This document shows, one piece after another, positions 1-6,599 of a stretch of DNA of 10,354 nt. Within the stretch, counting starts at the first letter, position 1; the number at the start of each line of letters is the position of its first letter. Position numbers and translations under genes: made by a program. The stretch comes from Desulfocapsa sp. (GTDB lineage Bacteria > Desulfobacterota > Desulfobulbia > Desulfobulbales > Desulfocapsaceae). The DNA lies in contig JAOZKX010000042.1 of assembly GCA_029935135.1 (NCBI GenBank), positions 1 through 10,354 of the forward strand, in the 5' to 3' direction. The notes beneath the pieces were generated by a model. The model was not told where the DNA came from, ran no database searches, and saw only the letters and a list, made by a program, of their open reading frames with translations.

Positions 1-378
1 CTCACATCTATTGCCTCTGCCAATATGTTGATTTTAAAAGAAATATGCATAACACTTAGAAGGCCCCCCCGGTTATCAATAAATAAAAAAAACCTTGGGA
101 CGAAAATAGCGTCCTATTGCCGTAAGGCTAAATGATCTTTGAAGATCTGTTCTGTCTTGGGTTTCAAGGCTGGTGTCAGCTATTCTGCACCAAACACTTA
201 TCGAGGATCAACTGGCAAAGCTTCTATTGCTGATTCCTGGCAATGAGCAGTCATACTGTCCGGTCGAGAATGGGCCAAAGTGATGCTCGTCGGAGTATGG
301 ATAGTATGTCTGGCGAACCCTGCCGTCTACAGCCCGCTACCGACGATCACCCGACAGGTTGTTTTGTCAGTAGGAAAA
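1..378. other. Gene-free left flank with small inverted repeats
   Basis: I see no convincing coding region here. All frames are broken by stops, and the longest ATG-started stretch (from 133) has about 33 codons and resembles nothing I know. The segment holds a C7 run near 64-70 and three short dyads in a row: GGACG/CGTCC at 98-114, GCC-GTAA-GGC at 119-128 and GATCTT-TG-AAGATC at 134-147. A larger broken stem lies at 280-350 and is listed separately. No strong intrinsic terminator (GC stem followed by a T run on the minus strand) is visible for the large minus-strand gene ending at 379. The dyads do not match a riboswitch or known RNA family that I can name. Confidence 0.6.
280..350. other. 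Candidate structured element (long broken stem)
   Basis: GTGAT (280-284) pairs with ATCAC (346-350), and CGTCGG (288-293) pairs with CCGACG (340-345). This gives an 11-bp stem interrupted by a 3-nt bulge at 285-287, with an internal region of 46 nt that has a small GGC/GCC hairpin at 312-324. Further out, CTGTC (256-260) can pair with GACAG (353-357). The element lies 29 bp beyond the stop codon of the minus-strand repeat-protein gene. It could be part of a 3' end structure, a small structured RNA or the relic of a mobile element. It has no T tract of an intrinsic terminator. The pairing is seen in the sequence; any role is unknown. Confidence 0.3.
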
Positions 379-3300
379 CTATTCATCATTCCTGTTATTT
401 GTAATGATCTGCAGAAACATTCCCCATGAAAAGCTGCGGGCTTCCGTGATCCAAAAATCCAGGTTGATGCCAGAGTAGTCCTGTCCTCCTGCAAGCGGTG
501 TTGCAGATAACCAATCCGACACGGTTCCTGTTATGGAATAGATACCACTGATCTGGACCCCGTTGTTGTCATAAAGATAATAGATATAAAAGGTTCCGGA
601 TGGATTTGAGGCAAATTCGGAAAGAGTATATGCAGCGGAGTTGCTTCCTTCTGGAATGATAACTGTGACAGTCTTCATTTCATCGACGGGAGCAGCCATA
701 TCCTGGGCAACAACTGTCAGTGAAATACCTCCTGCCGGCGCTGTTGTTCCTGCTGTCAAAGAAACGGTTCCTGTAATAGTATAAGTGTTGACTGCGGGCA
801 GCAGTGTCATATCAATTCCGGTAAGGGGTTGACCTCCATTTAATATTCCTGCCTCATTTTCACTTGCTGTTGTTCCTGTGGGTGCATAGTAAGCTGACTC
901 CACATATGTGTTATCGTAAATATTATAAAAAATAATCCATGAGGCAGATGCATCGGACGGAACAAGAATGGAGTAAGATCCGGCGTTATCACCTGTTGCT
1001 ATTGACATGTAGGATTGGAATAAGGCGGAATTGTTGGCACCTTGGACAAAAACATCAAGATATACTGTTCCGCTGGTGGTGCCTGACGGCAGGGCAATAG
1101 AACCGGATATGGTATTGCCGCTTAGCAGGGTAAGGTTGATGTCGGAAAGGCTCAGACCTGCAGGTAAAGATCTGGCTGCATCAGGATCCCATGTCGTGCC
1201 GGAGTCGCTATAATACCCGGTGGAAAGATAGTTACCGCCATAAAGATGTTTGTAGGCGATGTGCAGGCCTGCAGGGGCATTTTGGGGTACGGTGATAGAA
1301 TAGGGCATGGAACTACTTCCAGCTGCTATGGAAACAAATCCGGCAATAATTTCTTCATCACCATCAGCACTGAAATAACTGATATTAACATCAATGCCGC
1401 CAGCAGGCGCGGTGCCAGACGGCAGAGAAATGGTTCCTGATATGACACTGCCGGTCAGCAGCGTCATATTAATTCCTGAATGATCCTGGCCCCCAGAGAG
1501 CAGATCGCTTTCACTCGAGTCCCAGGTTGTTCCCGCTGCAGAATAATAGCCCGCCAGAAGGTAGTCGCTGCCCGAATAGGAGTAAGAGACTTTTAAAGGA
1601 GTGGATGTGTCCGGTAGGATTTTGTTAATGGAATATGGTGCAGAACTGCTTCCTGTTGGTATTGCTATGTCTACATAGTTGCCGTTTTCACTGCCTTCGA
1701 CTGCAATAGAAACTGCGGTTCCACCGGCAGGGGCCGTGCCGGAGGGCAGGGTAACCGTTCCCGATATGGTATTTCCAGTCAACAGTGTCAGGTTGATTCC
1801 TGAATGATCCTGCCCACCAGTCAGTTGAGAAGCTCTCTGTTCACTCCATGCAGTTCCAGCAGAAGCATGGTATCCCATACGGAGGTAGGGGCCATCCCAG
1901 TTGCTATAGCGGTACCTTACAGCAAACGATACAGCTGAGTCTGATGGTATGGGGATAGAATAAGCTGCAGAATTGCTTCCCCCCATTATCTGGATGGGTT
2001 CCTGATTGATAATGGCTCCGTTGCGGCTGTCAAGAGTTCCGATATAAACCTGTATTCCTTCGGCAGGTGCAGTGCCGGACGGCAGAGCAATGGTTCCTGA
2101 GATGGTATTTCCAGTCAACAGTGTCAGGTTGATATCTGTGTGGTTTTGACCGCCTGTCAGTGGAGTTGCAGCATTTTGATCCCATACTGTTCCGGCGGCT
2201 GTGTAGTATCCTTTTCCAATGTAGGTGTCGTCATCTATGTTATAATAACTATAGTAAACTGTCATTGTAAGGGATGGGTCCGGCAAAACAGCAGCAATAG
2301 AATACGGTGCCGAGCTGCTGCCTTCATTTATAGTTACTGTAGTACTATAGGTGCGGGAATTACTTTTTGCGTATATATAAACTCTGCTACCCCCGGCAGG
2401 TGCAGTGCCGGTTGGCAGGGCAATGGTGCCAGTGATGGTATTACCAGTCAGCAGCGTGAGGTTGATGCCGGAATGGTCCTGCCCTCCGGGCACTGAATCC
2501 GCCTCACTGTTTTTCCATGTGGTTCCTGCAGCAGCGTAATATCCTGAGCTGAGATAATCATCCACTGAACACCAGTAGGCGACCGAAAACGATGCAGAAG
2601 AATCTGACGGTATGCTGATAGAATATAGTGCCGAGCTATCTCCTGCCGCCATCGTTACTGTTTCAAAATGCATAGTTCCCGAACTTTCAGCATTTATCAG
2701 ATCGATTTCACAGGATATGCCTTCTGCGGGGGCAGTTGCTCCTGCAGGTAAGGCAACGGATCCCGTAATGGTATTGCCTCCAATGAGGGTTACATCGATT
2801 TCTGAATGATCTGTTCCGCCTGAGAGTGAGTCGGCCTCTGCTTCATCCCATATTGTTTCTGTGGATGTATAGTAACCTGAGGCATAGTAGTCGCCGCCGA
2901 TATAGGCGTAGTGAACTTTATAAGAATTATATGAGTGTGGAGAAATGGTGATGGAGTAGAGTGCAGAGTTCTCCCCTTCCTGTATCGTTATTGGTCCGGA
3001 GGAAGGTGAAAACCAACCGTTGTCATCAGCAATGATCTCTGAAATAGTGACTCCACCAGGGGGGGCAGTGATTCCGGCGGGGAGGGAAATTGACCCAGTG
3101 ATGGTGTAATTCCTAATGAGTGTCAGGTTAATTCCAGAGTGATTCTGGCCACCGTCGAGCAGGGTGGCATCATATGAGCTTATGACGGTTCCTGTGCTGC
3201 TGTAGTATCCAGTATGGTAATAACTGCTGTCGTCATACCCATAATCGAGCGAATGTACTACTGAATTGTCCGAAGGAAGGATAAGAGAGTAGAGTGCAGA

Positions 3301-3924
3301 GTTGCTCCCCACCGGAATAGTTACTGCTGTATAATAGAGTAGGTAATTCACGGAGTCGTAAGCGTTGACAGAGACTGTAACTCCACCTGCTGGAGCTGTG
3401 CCGCCAGGCAGTTCAATCAGTCCGCTGATGGAATTGGTGGAAGATGAGGTGTTCCATTCCAGCGTGAAGTCTCCATAGAGAGTGGAAAAACCCTCGCCAT
3501 CAACAGCAATATAATAGGTGTTACCGTTTGTAGGAGTAAATGAAACTACATGGTTGCTGCCGGCTTTCATGGTCAGTGTATCAATGCTGCCTCCTTCGTA
3601 GACAGCCATAAACACATCGTAGTCATTGCCCTGCACAGTAAAACTAACCTGGGTGTTGCTCCCTGCGGTCCATTGATACCATACGGAATACTGCGGAGGA
3701 AAAGATGGATAATGCTCTGGTTCACCTGCTGCAATCTGTTCGGTTGCATCATAGTTATTGCCCGAAACAGTGCCGGAGGCACCACTAATTGTCTGGGCAT
3801 CGGCAAAATCATCGTTTGCCGGTGGTGCTGCCATAACGGGTGCGGCAGAGAAAATGACAAAGAGGGCCAAGATGATAAGAGTTTTTACAAAGCTGGTGAA
3901 AAGGAATCTTGTATTATGAGACAT
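379..3924 (-). CDS. Secreted tandem-repeat protein with N-terminal NDDF/PPC-like domain
   Basis: This is a 1181-residue exported protein of unknown function. Residues 1-32 form a classical Sec signal peptide: a short basic N-terminus, the hydrophobic core LIILALFVIFS and a probable cleavage after PVMA. Residues 34-158 match the PANDDFADA...SVWYQWTA pattern of a PPC-like beta-sandwich domain found in many secreted proteins; VDGEGFSTLYGDFTLEW closes it. From about residue 164 to 1156 there are nine tandem repeats of about 110 residues. Each opens with T-I-(S/T)-G-x-(I/V)-x-L-P-(S/A)-G-T-A-P-A-G-G, carries a central G-S-x-S-A-x-Y-S-I, then a G-Y-Y-x-x-x-G-T strand, and closes with GGQ-x-H-S-G-I-N-L-T-L-L. 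Each repeat is probably one beta-sandwich. The last repeat runs into a 25-residue tail with no anchor, LPXTG, PEP-CTERM or beta-barrel signal. The ATG at 3924 is supported by GGGAGG six bases upstream. The domain pattern suggests an extracellular or surface role such as adhesion or binding, but this is inference. Confidence 0.9.
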   Translation of the reverse strand: MSHNTRFLFTSFVKTLIILALFVIFSAAPVMAAPPANDDFADAQTISGASGTVSGNNYDATEQIAAGEPEHYPSFPPQYSVWYQWTAGSNTQVSFTVQGNDYDVFMAVYEGGSIDTLTMKAGSNHVVSFTPTNGNTYYIAVDGEGFSTLYGDFTLEWNTSSSTNSISGLIELPGGTAPAGGVTVSVNAYDSVNYLLYYTAVTIPVGSNSALYSLILPSDNSVVHSLDYGYDDSSYYHTGYYSSTGTVISSYDATLLDGGQNHSGINLTLIRNYTITGSISLPAGITAPPGGVTISEIIADDNGWFSPSSGPITIQEGENSALYSITISPHSYNSYKVHYAYIGGDYYASGYYTSTETIWDEAEADSLSGGTDHSEIDVTLIGGNTITGSVALPAGATAPAEGISCEIDLINAESSGTMHFETVTMAAGDSSALYSISIPSDSSASFSVAYWCSVDDYLSSGYYAAAGTTWKNSEADSVPGGQDHSGINLTLLTGNTITGTIALPTGTAPAGGSRVYIYAKSNSRTYSTTVTINEGSSSAPYSIAAVLPDPSLTMTVYYSYYNIDDDTYIGKGYYTAAGTVWDQNAATPLTGGQNHTDINLTLLTGNTISGTIALPSGTAPAEGIQVYIGTLDSRNGAIINQEPIQIMGGSNSAAYSIPIPSDSAVSFAVRYRYSNWDGPYLRMGYHASAGTAWSEQRASQLTGGQDHSGINLTLLTGNTISGTVTLPSGTAPAGGTAVSIAVEGSENGNYVDIAIPTGSSSAPYSINKILPDTSTPLKVSYSYSGSDYLLAGYYSAAGTTWDSSESDLLSGGQDHSGINMTLLTGSVISGTISLPSGTAPAGGIDVNISYFSADGDEEIIAGFVSIAAGSSSMPYSITVPQNAPAGLHIAYKHLYGGNYLSTGYYSDSGTTWDPDAARSLPAGLSLSDINLTLLSGNTISGSIALPSGTTSGTVYLDVFVQGANNSALFQSYMSIATGDNAGSYSILVPSDASASWIIFYNIYDNTYVESAYYAPTGTTASENEAGILNGGQPLTGIDMTLLPAVNTYTITGTVSLTAGTTAPAGGISLTVVAQDMAAPVDEMKTVTVIIPEGSNSAAYTLSEFASNPSGTFYIYYLYDNNGVQISGIYSITGTVSDWLSATPLAGGQDYSGINLDFWITEARSFSWGMFLQIITNNRNDE
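457..3435 (-). repeat. Nine tandem ~330-bp coding repeats
   Basis: Repeat units begin at about residues 164, 272, 384, 495, 606, 718, 826, 937 and 1047 of the secreted protein, so the period is 108-112 residues (324-336 bp) with almost no gaps. Units 4 to 7 are the most alike, sharing TLLTGNTISGTIALPSGTAP-type junctions. Units 1, 2, 8 and 9 are more diverged. Unit 8 lacks the APAGG element (it has TTSGT instead), and unit 9 has an altered end (INLDFWITEA). This pattern fits internal duplication in the middle of an older array. Similar nucleotide junctions recur (for example around 1440, 1770, 2110 and 2430), so recombination could change the repeat number. Confidence 0.9.
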
Positions 3925-3929
3925 TTGTT

Positions 3930-3935
3930 CCTCCC
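3930..3935 (-). promoter_or_regulatory. Shine-Dalgarno of the repeat-protein gene
   Basis: On the minus strand GGGAGG precedes the ATG at 3924 with a spacer of about five bases (AACAA). This is a strong ribosome binding site. It fixes the start at the signal peptide, and there is no better upstream start. Confidence 0.8.
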
Positions 3936-4094
3936 GGCAGAAGAGTCAACCGTAAAATTACTGGTGTATAGGGATAAAGAGTTCTTTCTTCAGCAATCCA
4001 ACAGAGAAGATAAAGGGCAAGCAATAAGCTGAGCAGTATCAGGACAAAAGAACTATTCCTAATATTCAGTAAAACATAACCACAAAAAGTTACA

Positions 4095-4112
4095 ATAGGT
4101 ATAAATACCTAT
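4095..4112. promoter_or_regulatory. Palindrome 1, operator-like (ATAGGTAT-AA-ATACCTAT)
   Basis: This is a perfect inverted repeat with 8-bp arms and a 2-bp centre. It ends two bases before a TTGACA hexamer (4114-4119). Its core, GGTA-TAAA-TACC, differs at only two central positions from the core of palindrome 2. An AT-rich palindrome of this size is typical of an operator for a dimeric repressor. The regulator is unknown. Confidence 0.45.
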
Positions 4113-4279
4113 ATTGACACTTTCTTGAGAGTACGAGTACTTTTCTTATTCTTAGTGCATTTGAACTGGCTTATTAAGTAGGTGTTGTTTTTTAGGGTAT
4201 GTTGCCAATAAAGAGGGGGTTGTACACCTTGCTAAGGGCCTTTTAAGCGGGCCCCCATTCCTTTCTGCATTTTTTTCTA

Positions 4280-4303
4280 AAAATGGGTAGTAATACCCAT
4301 TTT
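4280..4303. promoter_or_regulatory. Palindrome 2, operator-like or hairpin (AAAATGGGTA / TACCCATTTT)
   Basis: This is a perfect inverted repeat with 10-bp arms (4280-4289 and 4294-4303) around GTAA, with core GGTA-GTAA-TACC. It lies about 46 bp before the ATG at 4350, in the likely leader of the propeller gene. As RNA it would form a 10-bp stem with a GUAA tetraloop flanked by A and U runs, so it could also act as a weak bidirectional terminator or a leader hairpin. The shared core with palindrome 1 favours a protein-binding site. Confidence 0.45.
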
Positions 4304-4349
4304 CAAGTTTTCAAATTGTGGTAGAAATGAATGGCTGTTCAGAGATGAA

Positions 4350-6422
4350 ATGATCCATACGCCAATAAATAGAGCTCATCCTCAAAGGATGGAACTCCTG
4401 ATTGTCTACCTTCTACCACACAAAAAAAATGAATACTATATCCTTTCGACGCATATTTTTTCCTTTCAGCATATTTTTTATCTCATTCTTTTGCTCCCGA
4501 GCATACTCTCTGCTGCAGCCGGGGACTTGAAATGGGAGTTTAGCACCATATATCAATTCAGGTACCCTCCCGCCGTGGGCTCTGATGAGACTATCTATAT
4601 CATATCGGGCCGCAGGAGTAGCTCCCAGGTTGGTGCACCATTGCTCCTCTATGCTGTGAACAATGACGGCAGTCAGAAATGGATGGTGGATACAGGTGAG
4701 CAGGGTTATGCTCGAGCTGTTACTCTGGATTTGAATAACAGTATCTATTTTACATGTAATGAAAACATCAGCAATGGTCAGATTACAAGCCTCTATGCCT
4801 ACAACCCCGACGGCAGTCAGAAATGGAGTTATCCTTTAGCTGAAAATCTCAGTTCAACAGTGGGTATTCAGCCAACTATTGACAGTCATGGGAATATACT
4901 CGTTGGAGTAAGAGCAATAAACCATGAGTCAAACGGCCTTTATGCCATCTCTTCTGCAGGGCAGTTCGTCTGGCAATTTGATATCAACAGGACAGCAGGC
5001 TTTGAAAATGCCTCAGTCACCTCGTATCCCCCTGCTGTCGGTCTTGACGGAACCATTTACCTGATTGGCAATAACCTGGTTCAGGACGATGATGGTATTT
5101 ATCAGGAACTGGGACTTCTTGTGGCACTCAATCCAGATGGCACATTACAATGGACGAAGAGCTTTGTTGAGACTCTGGGTCGCTTGCAACCGCTTTCCAT
5201 TGGCCCGGACGGTACCCTTTACTTGTCAACCGGTGATGGCTTATATGCTCTGCATCTGGATGGTAGTGTAAAATGGAGCTATCCAAGTTCAGGCAATGCT
5301 CACTCCACACCCGTTGTGGATATTGATGGGACGATCTATTGGAGCCTTGGCAATCTGCTTGTTGATGAAATCTGGACCGGGGGACTGAAGGCCTTGTCCC
5401 CTGATGGGAATCTTAAATGGGAGCGGAGTCTGACAGTCGGGAATTATTCTTACCCTCCGGCCATAGGTCTGGATATCACTCTGGATAATGATAGAACCGT
5501 TTATTCTTCTGACGGACAGGCCTTCGATACCGATGGTAATTATCGCTATGGCTCTTCAGGGGGCACTCATCTGGTTATGGCAGCCGACGGCACACTATTG
5601 ACGGTGGTGGGGAATCCTCCATACAGTAACAGCCGTATCGTTGCCAGAGAGACGAGTTCCGTTGCAGGTCCTGCACCATCTTCCTGGCCGATGGTGCAGC
5701 ACGATGCCCGACATTCCGGATTTCTTCCTCCTGAACCAGGGGAAACGATTTCCCTGTCACCCGGCCAACCCGTTGATGGGATGGTCAGTCAATATCAGAT
5801 AGTTCGCTATTCATATGAGGCTGAAGTCGGGAGAACCCTCCTTGTAGAGCTTGTTCCTGGAGACGGCCTTGAGACCGTTCTCCTTGATGCCTCCCAAGGT
5901 ACTGCGCATCTCAATCCAAGAGAGGGGGAAGTGAGTACAGATATGCTCTCTCCACGGGGAACCTATGAATTCGGTATTTCTCCAATACAAAACTCCAGCT
6001 GTTTCATCTCTCTTTTTGGCTATGCTGTCGCAAGTGGAGGCGGCAGCTATACGATAACTGCCCGCTATATTAACGAACCGTATTTAATTGACATCTCTCC
6101 CAGGGAAAGTGGGAATAGTGGGACGGTAACCCTTAGACTTAGCGGGCTGGGTTTTACAGAGTCGTCAGATGTGTCCCTTCTCGGTGCGGGCTCTTTTCGA
6201 CTCCTTCCGGAGCAGGTCATTTACACCAGTGCCACGGAACTGTACGCAACTTTTGATATGCAGGATATCCGGCAGGCGTATTACGATGTGCGGATTGATA
6301 CTCCTGGAGAACCATCCTCAACTCTGGAGGATGTCCTCAAGGTCGGGAATGGTTTCGAGAATATTGCAGATGGATTCTGGACACTGATGGTTCCGGTTCT
6401 CACTAATGCAGCATCTCGGTGA
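4350..6422 (+). CDS. PQQ-like beta-propeller protein with PPC-like and IPT/TIG-like C-terminal segments, probably exported
   Basis: This is a 690-codon frame. A hydrophobic stretch at about 41-57 (IFYLILLLPSILSAAA, then GDLKWEF) looks like the core and cleavage site of a signal peptide, but the stretch before it is long and unusual. Residues about 58-460 hold propeller blades of the PQQ/WD-like type. The motifs YAVNNDGSQKW, YAYNPDGSQKW, ALNPDGTLQW, ALHLDGSVKW and ALSPDGNLKW alternate with PPAVGLDGTIYL-type strands, and the propeller closes with SSWPMVQHDARHSGF (444-458). Residues about 465-575 resemble a PPC-like beta-sandwich. Residues 577-665 resemble an IPT/TIG domain (PYLIDISPRESGNSGTVTLR). 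There is no catalytic motif, so binding or structural function is likely but unproven. The start is uncertain: ATG 4350 and ATG 4389 both lack a good ribosome binding site. The end at NAASR is abrupt; proteins I recall with this IPT-type segment often continue with further domains. Confidence 0.85.
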   Translation: MIHTPINRAHPQRMELLIVYLLPHKKNEYYILSTHIFSFQHIFYLILLLPSILSAAAGDLKWEFSTIYQFRYPPAVGSDETIYIISGRRSSSQVGAPLLLYAVNNDGSQKWMVDTGEQGYARAVTLDLNNSIYFTCNENISNGQITSLYAYNPDGSQKWSYPLAENLSSTVGIQPTIDSHGNILVGVRAINHESNGLYAISSAGQFVWQFDINRTAGFENASVTSYPPAVGLDGTIYLIGNNLVQDDDGIYQELGLLVALNPDGTLQWTKSFVETLGRLQPLSIGPDGTLYLSTGDGLYALHLDGSVKWSYPSSGNAHSTPVVDIDGTIYWSLGNLLVDEIWTGGLKALSPDGNLKWERSLTVGNYSYPPAIGLDITLDNDRTVYSSDGQAFDTDGNYRYGSSGGTHLVMAADGTLLTVVGNPPYSNSRIVARETSSVAGPAPSSWPMVQHDARHSGFLPPEPGETISLSPGQPVDGMVSQYQIVRYSYEAEVGRTLLVELVPGDGLETVLLDASQGTAHLNPREGEVSTDMLSPRGTYEFGISPIQNSSCFISLFGYAVASGGGSYTITARYINEPYLIDISPRESGNSGTVTLRLSGLGFTESSDVSLLGAGSFRLLPEQVIYTSATELYATFDMQDIRQAYYDVRIDTPGEPSSTLEDVLKVGNGFENIADGFWTLMVPVLTNAASR
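4429..4530 (+). other. Alternative-frame signal-peptide start overlapping the propeller gene
   Basis: From ATG 4429, in the +1 frame relative to the 4350 frame, 33 codons encode MNTISFRRIFFPFSIFF and a further hydrophobic run before a stop at 4528-4530. The two arginines followed by a hydrophobic stretch are a far more typical signal-peptide N-region than that of the main frame. Adding one T to either T6 tract (4456-4461 or 4474-4479) would join this start to the main-frame sequence ending LLLPSILSAAA-GDLKW and give an ordinary signal peptide. An A8 run (4422-4429) lies at the start codon. There is no clear ribosome binding site before it. This may be a natural frameshift, a slippage switch or a sequencing error. 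Confidence 0.4.
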
Positions 6423-6447
6423 GTCTTTCTGAAAAAATGTCCGGATC

Positions 6448-6588
6448 TTAAAAGTTGTATTGTAAACCAGATATCAGGTTGTAGCTGTTTGTATTGGAAT
6501 TTGCTCCGTCAATTCCTGACAATCTAAAGGGTGGTGTGGCGATATCGCTGCAACTGTAAACTGAGATCTGATAAATAAGTAAATTGTG
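6448..6588 (-). pseudogene. Possible C-terminal remnant of an outer-membrane beta-barrel protein
   Basis: Between the convergent propeller and regulator genes, the minus strand has 46 open codons after an in-frame stop, with no start codon near the front and a TAA at 6450-6448. The peptide ends SGIDGANSNTNSYNLISGLQYNF. An Asn/Ser-rich turn followed by an alternating strand ending in Phe is the typical C-terminus recognised by the BAM complex in Gram-negative porins and autotransporters. The length is far too short for a barrel, so this would be a relic of a deleted gene. The stretch is short and chance cannot be excluded. Confidence 0.35.
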
Positions 6589-6599
6589 TTATTGTCGAA

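Larger units (their letters stand above)
3925..4349. promoter_or_regulatory. Divergent intergenic region between two secreted-protein genes
   Basis: This 425-bp AT-rich spacer must carry the promoters of both the minus-strand repeat protein and the plus-strand propeller protein. I see no gene in it. It contains two related palindromes (4095-4112 and 4280-4303, listed separately), a small dyad AGTAC-GA-GTACT at 4130-4141 and a GGGCC/GGCCC dyad around 4237-4255. A TTGACA hexamer lies at 4114-4119 directly beside the first palindrome, but the sequence 17-18 bases downstream is only a poor -10 match. I therefore do not assign a precise promoter. Confidence 0.55.

Noticed and set aside
97..147. 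Cyclic-di-GMP (GEMM) riboswitch, suggested by GGGACG near a GNRA-like loop
   Set aside because: The order of conserved elements does not fit: the GGGACGCAAAGCC-type core is missing and the stems are too short.
133..234. Cys-rich 33-codon open frame from ATG 133
   Set aside because: AAGG lies four bases upstream, but the frame is very short, has no recognisable features and overlaps a palindrome. It is indistinguishable from chance.
1031..2809. Several plus-strand open frames (60-118 codons) opposite the repeat-protein gene
   Set aside because: They recur because the antisense strand of the 330-bp repeats stays open in the same frame. They have no ribosome binding sites and no recognisable domains, and the minus-strand protein is clearly real.
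3550..4032. Plus-strand open frame of 160 codons spanning the start of the repeat-protein gene
   Set aside because: It is antisense to the signal peptide and PPC-like domain. It is Cys-rich and low in structure, with no ribosome binding site.
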